Shown here in pieces: positions 52,571 through 63,143 of a stretch of 64,000 nt of DNA. A program made the position numbers and the translations under genes. Location of the stretch: assembly GCF_937616625.2 (NCBI RefSeq), contig NC_065570.1:19430046-19494045 (forward strand), in the 5' to 3' direction. Position 1 is the first letter of the stretch, and every line of letters starts with the position of its first letter. The DNA is from Mercurialis annua. Taxonomy: Eukaryota; Streptophyta; Magnoliopsida; Malpighiales; Euphorbiaceae. The notes below the pieces were generated by a model, which saw only the letters and a list, made by a program, of their open reading frames with translations, had not been told where the DNA came from and ran no database searches.

Positions 52571-55500
52571 ATTTTAAATGTTTGGTTTTGTTTCGTAACG
52601 TTTGTAAACGTTTGAATTTTTTTCGTAACGTTCGTTTCGTAACGTATTAAACGTTTGGTTTTGTTTCGTAATGTTTGTAAATGTTAGGCTTAATTCACTA
52701 ATAAAGTAAAACGTTTGGTTTTGTTTCGTAACGTTAATAAACGTTTGGCTTAAATCGCTAAAAAGGTGAAACGTTTGGTTTTGTTCCGTAACGTTTGTAA
52801 ACATTTCGATTTGTTTCGTAACGTTTTCAATGTTTGGTTTTGTTTCGTAACGTTTGTAAACGTTTAGCTTAAATTGCTAAAAAGGGGAAACGTTTGGTTT
52901 CATTTCGTTATGTTTGTAAACGTTTGTCTTAAATCGCTAAAAAGGTGAAACGTTTGGATTTGTTTCCTAATGTTTGTAAAAGTTTTGGTTCAATCGCTAA
53001 AAAGGTAAAACATTTGGATTTGTTTCGTAGCGTTTGTAAACGTTTGGCTTAAATCGCTAAAAATGTGAAACGTTTGGTTTTGTTCCGTAACGTTGGTAAA
53101 ACTTTGTCTTAAATTGCTAAAATGGTGAAACGCTTGTATTTGTTTCGTAACGTTTGCAAACGTTTGGCTTAAATTGCTAAAAAGGTGAAACGTTTGGTTT
53201 TTTTTCATAACGTTTGTAAACGTTTGGCTTAAATTGCTATAAAGGTTAAATGCTTGGATTTGTTTCAAAACGTTTGTCTTAAATCGCTAAAATGGTGAAA
53301 CGTTTTGTTTTGTTTCGTAATGTTTGTAAACGTTTGGCTTAAATCGCTAAAAAGGCGAAAAGTTTTGATTTGTTTCATAACGTTTGTAAACGTTTTGGTT
53401 CAATCACTTAAAAGGTGAAACGTTTGGATTTGTTTCGTAGCGTTTGTAAACATTTGGCATAAATCGCTAAAAATGTGAAACGTTTGGTTTTGTTCCGTAA
53501 CGTTGGTAAACGCTTGGCTTAAATTGCTAAAAAGGTGAAATACTTGGATTTGTTTCGTAACGTTTGTAAACGTTTTGCTTAAATCACTAAAAAGGTGAAA
53601 CGTTTGGTTTTGTTTTGTATCGTTTGTAATCGCTAAAGAGATGAAATGTTTTGATTTGTTTCTTAACGTTTGTAAACTTTTGCCTTAAATTGGTATAAAG
53701 GTGAAACGTTTGGTTTTGTTCCGTAACGTTGGTAAACGCTTGGCTTAAATCACTAAAAAGGGGGAAATATTTGGTTTTATTTTGTAACGTTTGTAAACGT
53801 TTGGCTTAAATTGCTATAAAGGTGAAACGCTTTGATTTGTTTTGAAACGTTTGTAAACGTTTGTATTTGTTTCGTAACGTTTGTATACGTTTGGCTTAAA
53901 TCGCTAAAAAGGTGAAACGTTTGGTTTTGTTTCGTAACGTTTGTAAACGTTTGGATTAAATTGCTAAAAAGGTGAAACGTTTGGATTTGTTTTGTAACGT
54001 TTCTAAACGTTTGGCTTAAATTGCTAATAATGTGAAACACTTGGATTTGTTTCATAACGTTTGTAAACGTTTGTCTTAAATTGCTAAAAAAGGGGAAACA
54101 CTTGGTTTTGTTTCGTAACATTTGTAAAGGTTTGGTTAAATTGCTAAAAAGGTGAAACGTTTTGATTTGTTTCGTAACGTTTTAAACATTTGGCTTAAAT
54201 CGCTAAAATGGGAAATGCTTGGATTTGTTTCGTAGCAGTTGTAAACGTTTGGCATAAATCGCTAAAAAAGTTAAACGCTTGGATTTGTTTCGTATCGTTT
54301 GTATACGTTTGGCTTAAATCGCTAAAAAGGTGAAACATTTGAAATTTCGTAACGTTTGTAAACGTTTGGCTTAAATTGCTAAAAATGTGAAACGCTTGGA
54401 TTTGTTTCCTAACGTTTGTAAACGTTTGGCTTAAATTGCTAAAAAGGTGAAACGCTTGGATTTGTTTCGTTACGTTTGTAAACGTTTGGCTTATATTGTT
54501 AAAAAGGTGAAACGTTTAGATTTGTTTCGTAACGTTTTAAACGTTTGGTTTTTTTTGGTAACTTTTGTAAATGTTCGGCTTAAATCGCTAAAAATGTGAA
54601 ACCTTTGTATTTGTTTCGCAACGTTTGTAAACGTTTGCCTTAAATCGCTAAAAACATAAAACGTTTGGATTTGTTTCATAACGTTTGTAAACGTTTGGCT
54701 AAAATTGCTAAAAAGGTGGCACATTTAGATTTGTTTCGTAACCTTTGTAAATGTTTGGCTTAGATCGCTAAAAGGTGAAACGTTTGGTTTTGTTTCATAA
54801 CCTTTGTAAACATTTGGCTTAAATCGCTAAAAAGGTGAAACGTTTGGGTTTGTTTCGTGACGTTTGTAAACGATTTGTTTCCTAACCATTGTAAACGTTT
54901 GGCTTAGATAGCTAAAAGGGTGAAAAGTTTGGATTTGTTTCTTAACGTTAGTAAACGTTTGGCTTAAATCGCTAAAAAGGTGAAACGTTTTGATTTGTTT
55001 CGTAACGTTTGCAAACGTTTGGCTTAAATCGCTAAAAAGGTGAAACGTTTTTATTTGTTACGTAATGTTTGTAAACGTTTAGCTTAAATCGCAAATAAGG
55101 TGAAACATTTGGATTTGTTCCGTAACATTTGAAAATGTTTGGCTTAAATCGCAAAAAAGGTGAAACGTTTGGTTTTGTTTCGTATCGTTTGTATACGTTC
55201 GGCTTAAATCGCTAAAAAGGTGAAACGTTTGGATTTGTTTGGTAACGTTTGTAAACGTTTGGCTTAAATCGCTAAAAAGATGAAACGTTTTGATTTGTCT
55301 CGTAACGTTTGTAAACGTTTGGCTTAAATTGCTAAAAAGGCGAAACGCTTGTATTTATTTCATAATGTTTATAAACGTTTGTCTTAGATTGCTAAAAAAG
55401 TGAAACGCCTGGATTTGTTTCGTAACGTTTGTAAACATTTGCCTTAAATTTCGATAAAGGTGAAACACTTGGTTTTGTTTCGTAACGTTTGTAAAGGTTT

Positions 55501-57685
55501 GGCATAAATCGCTAAAAAGGTGAAACGTTTGGATTTATTTCGTAACGTTTTAAACGTTGGCTTAAATCGCTAAAATGGGGAAACGTTTGGATTTGTTTCA
55601 TAATGTTTGTAAGCGTTTGGCTTAAATCGCTAAAAAGGTGAAACGTTTGGATTTGTTTCGTAACATTTGTATAAGTTTGGCTTAAATCGCTAAAAAGGTG
55701 AAACGTTTAAAATTTCGTAACGTTTGTAAACGTTTGGCTTAAATTGCTAAAAAGGTGAAACGCTTGTATTTGTTTCATAATGTTTGTAAACGTTTGGCTT
55801 AGATTGTTAAAAAGGTGAAACGCTTGGATTTGTTTCGTAACGTTTGTAAACGTTTGGCTTAAATTGCTAAAAAGGTGAAACGTTTGGATTTGTTTTGTAA
55901 CGTTTTAAACGTTTGGTTTTGTTTCGTAACGTTTCAAAACGTTCGGCTTATATCGCTAAAAATATGAAACGTTTGTAAACATTTGCCTTAAATCACTAAA
56001 AATATGAAACGTTTGGATTTGTTTCGTAACGTTTGTAAAAGATTTGCATAAATTGCTAAAAAGGTGACACGTTTGGATTTGTTTTGTAACCTTTGTAAAA
56101 TTTTGGCTTAAATCGCTAAAAAGGTGAAACGTTAGATTTTGTTTCATAACCTTTGTAAAGGTTTGGCTTAAATCACTAAAAAGGTAAAACGTTTGGTTTG
56201 TTTCGTAACGTTTGTAAACGTTTTGCTAAAATTGCTAAAAAAGTGACACGTTTGGATTTGTTTCGTAACCTTTGTAAACGTTTGGCATAAATCGCTAAAA
56301 AGGTGAAACGTTTAGATTTGTTTCTTAACGTTTGTAAACGTTTACTTAAATCGCTAAAAAGGTGAATCGTTTGGAATTATTCCGTAAAGTTTGAAAACGT
56401 TTGGCTTGAATCGCAAAAAAGGGGAAACGTTTGGTTTTGTTTCGTAACGTTTGTAAGCGTTCGGCTTAAATCGCTAAAAAGGTAAAATGTTTGGATTTGT
56501 TTGTAACGTTTGTAAAATTTGGTTTAATTTCTAAAGAGGTGAAACATTTGGATTTGTCTTGTAACGTTTGTAAACGTTTGGCTTAAATTGCTAAAAATGT
56601 GAAACGTTTAGAGTTGTTTCGTAACATTTTAAACGTTTGGTTTAAATTGTTAAAAAGGTGAAACGCTTGGTTTTGTTTCGTAGCGTTTGTAAACGTTTGG
56701 CATAAATTGCTAAAAAGTTGAAACGCTTGGATTTGTTTCGTAATGTTTGTAAACGTTTGGCTTAAATCGCTAAAAAGGTGAAACGTTTGGATTTGTTTCA
56801 TAACGTTTGTAAACGTTTGGCTTAAATCGATAAAAAGGGAAAATATTTGATTTTGTTTCGTAACCTTTGTAAACATTCGGCTTAAATCGCTAAAAAGGTG
56901 AAACTGTTGGATTTGTTTCGAAACGTTTGGATTTGTTTCGTACCGTTTGTAAACGTTTGGCTTTAATCACTAAAATAGTGAAACGTTTGGATTTGTTTCG
57001 TAACGTTTAAAAATGTTTGGCTTAAATCACTAAAAATGTGAAACGTTTAGATTTGTTTGGTAACTTTTACAAACGTTTGGTTTTGTTTCGTAACGTTTAT
57101 AAACGTTTGGCTTAAATCGCTTAATTGGGGAAACAGTTGGTGTTGTTATGTATAGTTTGTAAACGTTTCGATTTGTTTCGTAATGTTTTAAACATTTGGT
57201 TTTGTTTCGTAACGTTTGTAAACGTTTGGCTTAAATCGCTAAAAAGGTGAAATGTTTGGTTTGTTTCGTAACTTTTGTAAATGTTTGGCTTAAATCGCTA
57301 AAAAGGTGAAATATTTGAATTTGTTTCGTAATGTTTGTAAACGTTTAGCTTAAATCGCTAAAAAGGTGAAACAATTGGATCTATTTCGTAATGTTTGTAA
57401 ACGTATGGCTTAAATCGCTAAAAAGGTGAAACGTTTGGTTTTGTTTCGTAACGTTTGTTAACGTTTGGCTTAAATCCCTAAAAAAGTGAGACGTTTGGTT
57501 TTGTTTCGTAAATTTTGTAAACGTTCGGCTGAAATCGCTTAAAGGGTGAAACGTTTGGATTTGTTTCGTAGCGTTTGTAAACGTTTGGTTTAAATTGCTA
57601 AAAAGGTAATACACTTGGATTTGTTTCGTAACGTTTGTAAACGTTTGGCTTAAATTGCTAAAAAGGTGAAACACTTGGTTTTGTT

Positions 57686-58480
57686 TCACGATCCATTTTC
57701 ATGAATCGCGACCGGCGCTAGGGTATGGGTAATGTAGTACCAAAACCCGTAGCTAGCCTTTCATTTAACATATAAACACGTAAACCTGCAGAAAACCAAT
57801 GCTCGGGGGCAACAGAGACTTCAGCCTAAATCTAGCAGTTATAATATTCAACAATTAAAATAACATGCTTTCCAATAATAGTATTAAATCGGCTTAACAT
57901 AAATAATCCGGAATAAACGTTTAACATGCCAGAGCAATAAATAATCAGTCAGACCAATCTGACAACAACTAGAATAAAATAAAGACGTCTAGTTACTACT
58001 GCGGTCTAAGAATAAAACAGTTTTACAGTTTATCAAAAATAAATGGAACCTCCGAGGAAAAGTAAATGCAGAGATCACCAGACTCTCTCAGATCATAAAC
58101 CTGGAAAAAATTGGGAAAACAACAGGGTCAGATATACTGAAATGAGTTTATACCACTATCTACATTTATTAAGTGGAAAACCTTTAAAATCGTTTAAAAC
58201 ATTTAATAACGATATTACGAATAATAGTTGGAACCCTAATCCACAATTCTAAATAAATAACACAATCCAACAGGCCTGGTCCCGAGAGCTGAGCTACACC
58301 GAGTTACCACTGACCACACTTTACCATATCTAGAGTCCCGAGAGCTATGCTACACCGAGTTACTCTATTTGGTCCCAAGAGCTATGCTCACACCGAGTTA
58401 CCACATTTCCATATATACCTTACCCAGATCATTACCGGTGCGCACGCAGTCCTAATGATGCCCATTAGGTAACATGTTCC
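57686..58480 (-). mobile_element. Third copy of the outer-element LTR, first part
   Basis: Homologous to 25398-26195: CACGATCCATTTTCATGAAT, the CTAGGGTATGGGT run, AATGCTCGGGGGCAAC, and three CCCGAGAGCT repeats at about 58276-58400. The canonical TGT terminus is blurred into the satellite (TTTTGTTTCACG), so the exact junction is uncertain by a few bases. More diverged than the two LTRs at 8825-28304, so from a separate, older or different insertion. Interrupted at 58480 by a solo LTR. Confidence 0.88.
58476..58480. other. Target-site duplication (left) of solo LTR
   Basis: GTTCC, repeated at 59976-59980. The related LTR at ~26190 has a single CATGTTCCAACTAGAAG here. Confidence 0.9.
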
Positions 58481-59975
58481 TGTTAGTGATATGCACTAGG
58501 TCAATCATGTTTGACCATGTTTTGACTTTATCATTTTATTATTTATTGATTGGCAGTTTTTATCATTTTATATTAATGATTAAAATACTTGAATGGTTAA
58601 TTCTTTCTAAGGTCATCGAGTATATGACTTGATAGTAGAACCCTTAGGTTTAATAAAACAATTATATACCATCTATCCCTAGTCTTAATAGAACATTGAG
58701 ACTAGTATGATGTTGACTGATGATTATGTTTTACTAATCATGTATAGGAGATATTAAGTCAAATCATAGGTGCTATTTGAGAAATAAGGCACTGGATGAC
58801 CCACTGTGAGAATACTACATAGATCACTGTCATAAGTAATTCTCATTACAGTTCTATTAGTATAATCCTTTGACCTTGAAATCATCATGGATTTCTACAT
58901 AGCTATTTCATATTTTGATACAGTCTTACATTATCTTTAACAGGATAATGGAATAGATTGTCATTGGATATGAAAGTAACTATGTGAGAAATGTGAGTGA
59001 CTGAGAAGGAATTTGTCCCTCATTTATTTGAGTAAGATATCTATGGGCCCCTTGAAGAAGATAGACTGAAGAAAATGCATTGCCATGCTAATTGATAAGA
59101 AGTTATCATTTTCAGTCTACTTAGAGTCAAGAAACTAATGATTGAATGTTATAAGGATGACATAACTATGCCTTATATTCAATCTGGATATCGAGAGACA
59201 AAGGGATTAAAATATTATTGTAAATGGTTAAATCAGATTATCGATATTCATATAACTTGGGTAGTCATAATGTCTTGCTAGAGGCCACTTATGACTTGTG
59301 GGCTGAAATAGGGATTTCAAGCCTACTGCCAACGTTATATGAACCTACAGGGTCGCACACTAAGAACAGGCCCAAAACAGTTATGGGTTGTACAAGCCCA
59401 ATGTGATTAAGTGATTAATTATATATATATATATATTAATAAATATATATATTAATTCGAAATTTAAGGATAAGTGTTTTCCTTAATTTATTATTTTTAG
59501 AAGATAATAAATATAGTAATTAATATATATGGATAATTATCAAAAAAGGAGTTTTTGATAAACATAAACTTGTAGAATTGCAATGAGATTGAAATTCGAA
59601 TTTGTCTCAAACCCTAGTGTTATTTATCACTATAAATACTCATTAAGCAGTTGGTTTGAGAATCACGAAATTCATTATTCACTAAATCACTAAAATTCGA
59701 AATTGCTTGTGAAGCAATAGTGCTAGCACACAAGCACTAGTTTTGGCTAAGGTCTGTTCGTGTGGATACTCGTAGAGGACGCGTTCTTTTGGAGGCGTTT
59801 CTGATCCGAGGCCAGGTATCACCAAAGTGAACCACCTCCTTCCTTCCTACATTGCTGTTGAATTCGACTTACAAGTAAGTAATTATTCTGTTAATTCGAA
59901 TTACATGGATCTTGGTTTGGGTTTTTAGATAAATTTTTGAAATTCCGCTGCGTTATGAACCTATAAAACCCAACA
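58481..59975 (+). mobile_element. Solo LTR, probably Ty1/copia type
   Basis: A 1495-bp insertion with TGTTAGTGAT at one end and AAACCCAACA at the other (short TGTTRG/CCAACA inverted ends), flanked by GTTCC duplications. No internal region is present, so it is a solo LTR left by recombination between two LTRs. A TATAAATA motif at 59631 supports + orientation. The family assignment is by general resemblance of the 3' end (AATTCCGCTGCGTT) and is uncertain. An AT repeat lies at 59421-59436. A 60-codon frame at 59224-59406 looks fortuitous. Confidence 0.85.
59631..59638 (+). promoter_or_regulatory. Probable TATA box of solo LTR
   Basis: TATAAATA after CACTA, about 345 bp from the LTR's 3' end, in a position expected for the U3/R boundary. 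Confidence 0.5.
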
Positions 59976-59980
59976 GTTCC
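59976..59980. other. Target-site duplication (right) of solo LTR
   Basis: GTTCC directly after the solo LTR's terminal CAACA, followed by the resumed host LTR (AACTAAAAGG). Confidence 0.9.
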
Positions 59981-60750
59981 AACTAAAAGGCATAATATAA
60001 AAACAGTCCGAAATATACGTACAGTATATATATTTAATATTAAAATAACAATTTACTTAATAAAGCGGTAAATAGTAAGTACAAACTCACTGCTTGCTAA
60101 TCCACGTGAAAACCGGCAAGCAAATAATCCTGGTTCGCCTCTGGAGCACGAACAATAGACGGGTCTAGACAAATAAAATAATTATTAAAAACAGACCGTA
60201 ACTCTAAAGAGTACTAGACACCACATAGGACTAGTACAAATAACATGTCGGAAATAAACAATCCAAAGCAACACACAAAAACACCCAATAGGTAATAAAG
60301 TCCAATTAATATAAGTCTATTGAGTTCTCGCTTTAAAATCCAATTTATAAATATTATTTAATAATCTTTAAATAATAATTAATTTCCAAATAGTGGATTA
60401 GCCGAGTTATCATTAATTACCAAGCTAACCTCACTTGTCTAATGACCCAAGTCTAACCTGACTCAAAACGTTTATCAATATAAACCCGAGTTTATATTTG
60501 TAAAATAATTCAATAAAATAATAATTCATATTAAAAGCGGAACTCAATAACTTCAATTCCAAGTAACCCAAGTTACATCCCAAAAATCTAACCATTTTAA
60601 GTTTATAAAAGTTTAGGGACTAAACTGTACTTTAGCCAATTTGATTTTCAAAATCAATTTAATCAATTTTGTTTATAATTAAAACAAGATATAAAGTAAT
60701 CAACCAAAAATCCACTTAATTAAGTTATAATATAAAATAAAATAAAAAAG
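59981..60750 (-). mobile_element. Third copy of the outer-element LTR, second part, truncated
   Basis: Resumes homology to 26196 onward (CAGTCCGAAATATACGTAC, CTCACTGCTTGCTAATCCAC, the GACGGGTCTAGACAAATAAA stretch). Only one GGACTAAACTGTACTTTAGC unit is present (about 60615), where the others have three. Clear similarity ends at about 60730; the rest of the LTR (~1.4 kb) is replaced by the LINE, so no target duplication can be read. Confidence 0.82.
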
Positions 60751-60754
60751 TAAT

Positions 60755-61241
60755 GTTTTGTGGAAATTTTTTTCTCTCTCTTTCTCTCTAGGGTTTTATC
60801 CTGAACTAATGACCATCGCTGGCTTTCCTCCGATGTGACATTCTGATCTTATATTATCTCCTCGTTTTCTTATCCGAGCATACTCTACCTCCCTACCTTA
60901 CTCCATAAACAAATCCTTTTTAACCAGACACCCTTTTTCACCTCCTCGTCAACCTTTTAACTTACTTCTTCTTGGTAAGTTTCTTCCTCAACATTTCCTT
61001 ATCCTTGCCTTCTCCTTTTATCCGGCAGTTAATGGAGTCCCTCTTGGAATTTTCAGAGCACCCAAGCTTAACAGAAGTCATACTAGCACCCCAAAACCCT
61101 AAAGTTTACCTTATATATTCTGCTCTATACCTTCACTTTCTTCACATTTGCATTCAAACCTGGCTCATTAACTTCTTATTCTTAAACGGCTTCTGCTCTT
61201 ACCCATCTCATTTATTTCACCCTCCTCATTTATTACAAAAG
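60755..61241 (+). promoter_or_regulatory. LINE 5' leader, probable internal promoter region
   Basis: Pyrimidine-rich, with TTTTTTTCTCTCTCTTTCTC at the start and many CTTC/CCTC runs; no TATA box. The reading frame of ORF1 stays open upstream to about 60972 (first ATG 61032), but that stretch is compositionally unlike the rest and is more likely untranslated. Promoter function is inferred from L1 biology only. Confidence 0.5.
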
Positions 61242-63143
61242 ATGTCTCATGAAAATACAGCTATAAATAACCTTGCGTTGCATACTGCAAAACTCCGAGT
61301 CTCAGAACCAACTCTTGCTCTCTTTCATGAGGAGGTTAAGGAGAAACTAGTCTTGTTTGGAAAATTCTGGGGAACAAAAATTTTCTATCCCGCCTCAGTT
61401 CGAGAAACGTTGGCCAGATCGTGGAGGGCTTTTAGTGGGCTCACAGTGAAGAAAGATGCTTCCAATCTTTTCATTTTCACGTTTAGTAAAGTTGAGGACC
61501 TTGAAAGAGCTTGGAATGGCCGACCTTGGTGCCTCAGTAACAACTTGCTGGTCCTCCAGAGATGGACTCCAGACTCAGCTCTGGAAAGCATTGACTTCGG
61601 TTGCTCTCCTTTTTGGGTGCATGCTTTTGGGCTACCTGCAAGTCAGATAAGTAAGCGTAATGCGGCCCTCATAGGCAGCCTCTTTGAGAAAATGATAGGC
61701 ATGGATGCAAGGGACGATGGAGAGGGTGATCTCGGTAGTATCATGAGGGTAAAAGTCCTGGTGAAAGTTACTGAATCTTTCAGACGAGGTTTCTTTACGA
61801 CCGAGGTGAATGGAAAGGAAAAATTTGTTTCCTTCATCTATGAAATATTTACAGATATTTGTTTCAAGTGTGGTCTCATAGGCCATTACTCCATCTCCTG
61901 TTCAAACCCTGTGGAAGTTGCAACACAAGAAGGTGTTCCTGATTATGGACTATGGATGCGGTACGGGTCCGGTAAGTTACCTCCCTCCCTGGGTTACCCA
62001 GCAGTTCCGGTGCTTAATTCTTTGGCACCTCCTTTTTCGATTGCTGCCATTCCTTCTCAACCTCAGGAAGCACCTTCTAATACGGCTAGGAAGGCAACCC
62101 AGGTTCTTAACCGATGGATAGATAGGAGTGCTCATAAAGCTATTTTAAGGGAAGTACAACAAGATAAAGGAAAAAGTGTTTTTGAGGAAAATGAGGTTGT
62201 TAGTCAACCTGACCACCACATGCTGTTATTTTCCACTAAGTTTGTCGGGAGCCCTCTTGTTCCCCCTCCAGCAAACATTGGTACTGTTGGGTTTGGGCCG
62301 GGCCCATCCATACCTGGAGTTGAAGCTACGTGCATGGTCACAGAGAAACACCCTGATATTCTGAATGCTTGCAAAATTCTGGAGAATATGAAACATAGCC
62401 ATCCTGCGATAAAAGACCCTCTAACATACAAGCAGATCTCCTTAAACCCGTTCATTTTCTCCTCTCAACCAGATTTATCTCAGGGTCCTCCGGATGGCAT
62501 TCTATGTAACCCTAAGGCGTTGGAGGAATTGGGTATGCTACATATGTTTCTCAAACAAAAGGAAGGCTCTTCTACTCCAAGCCTACCTTTTACTGCTGCC
62601 CATACAACACCCTCGACTGGAGTAACAAACACCCATAAGTCTTTTCCTCGCTATGATTCTACAGTTCATAAAGACAGGTTTGAAGCTCAAATTGTAACTC
62701 ACAACCCAGAAAACCCCAAACCTATAGCCAAAACTCCAAATCTCACCTTTAACCTTCCAACCACTCAAAGCACTATTCCTCCATCTCTCCATATCACCTC
62801 TAACCATGCGTTCTTCTCTGTGACTCCTGCTTATCGTGACACTCCGACCTTGCCCTATCCTCCTATTATTGCTCCAGGGGTTATTGAGGCTCTCAAACAA
62901 CTACCTATCAGACTCAGAAGAAAAGCTTTTGCCAGACATGTTCGAAGCATCACAACTCTGGAAAATACAGATAATTTGGTTAATGTGCCGATTCTTAATG
63001 CTCAGGTGGAGGGCAGTATGGACAACTTCACTAAGAGGGGAAGAGAAGTGGAAGAGGGTAGAGCAGTGAAGAAATTATGTGTTAACTCAAAAACTGAATT
63101 GGTGGAGGGGACGAGCCATAGTGGTGCCCCAAAGGATATATGA
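61242..63143 (+). CDS. LINE ORF1 protein: DUF4283 domain and CCHC zinc knuckle
   Basis: A 633-residue protein counted from the ATG at 61242 (MSHENT); an in-frame ATG at 61032 would add 70 residues of leader-like sequence. Residues ~28-165 match the plant DUF4283 pattern (LVLFGKFWGTK, then TLARSWRAFSG, LFIFTF, GRPWCLSNNLLVLQRW, PFWVHAFGLP). A zinc knuckle follows at 207-220 (C-X2-C-X4-H-X4-C, CFKCGLIGHYSISC). The rest is Pro/Ser/Thr-rich and looks disordered; a basic KRGRE...KK stretch near the C-terminus could be a nuclear signal. By analogy it is the RNA-binding, gag-like partner of ORF2 in the LINE ribonucleoprotein. The frame is intact, and its stop overlaps ORF2's ATG (ATGA, 63140-63143), which suggests termination-reinitiation. 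Confidence 0.9.
   Translation: MSHENTAINNLALHTAKLRVSEPTLALFHEEVKEKLVLFGKFWGTKIFYPASVRETLARSWRAFSGLTVKKDASNLFIFTFSKVEDLERAWNGRPWCLSNNLLVLQRWTPDSALESIDFGCSPFWVHAFGLPASQISKRNAALIGSLFEKMIGMDARDDGEGDLGSIMRVKVLVKVTESFRRGFFTTEVNGKEKFVSFIYEIFTDICFKCGLIGHYSISCSNPVEVATQEGVPDYGLWMRYGSGKLPPSLGYPAVPVLNSLAPPFSIAAIPSQPQEAPSNTARKATQVLNRWIDRSAHKAILREVQQDKGKSVFEENEVVSQPDHHMLLFSTKFVGSPLVPPPANIGTVGFGPGPSIPGVEATCMVTEKHPDILNACKILENMKHSHPAIKDPLTYKQISLNPFIFSSQPDLSQGPPDGILCNPKALEELGMLHMFLKQKEGSSTPSLPFTAAHTTPSTGVTNTHKSFPRYDSTVHKDRFEAQIVTHNPENPKPIAKTPNLTFNLPTTQSTIPPSLHITSNHAFFSVTPAYRDTPTLPYPPIIAPGVIEALKQLPIRLRRKAFARHVRSITTLENTDNLVNVPILNAQVEGSMDNFTKRGREVEEGRAVKKLCVNSKTELVEGTSHSGAPKDI

Larger units (their letters stand above)
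34481..57685 (-). repeat. 60-bp satellite array C (minus orientation)
   Basis: About 23.2 kb of the same monomer in reverse orientation, with no other sequence in it. It carries reverse-complement versions of array A/B variants (for example the CGAAACGTTTGGATTTGTTT landmark at about 38400, 41870, 43440, 46365, 49095, 51775 and 56920), so it is an inverted relative and not an independent array. The longest open frame (44583-45308, 241 codons) is a pure 20-residue repeat and not a credible gene. The array ends at an LTR fragment at ~57686. Confidence 0.96.

Noticed and set aside
59224..59406. 60-codon frame in the solo LTR.
   Set aside because: Short, inside a non-coding LTR, upstream of its TATA box, no similarity recognised.
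60972..61241. N-terminal extension of LINE ORF1.
   Set aside because: The frame opens at a TTG and the first ATG is 61032. Composition is that of a pyrimidine-rich leader, and the conserved domain begins shortly after the ATG at 61242.
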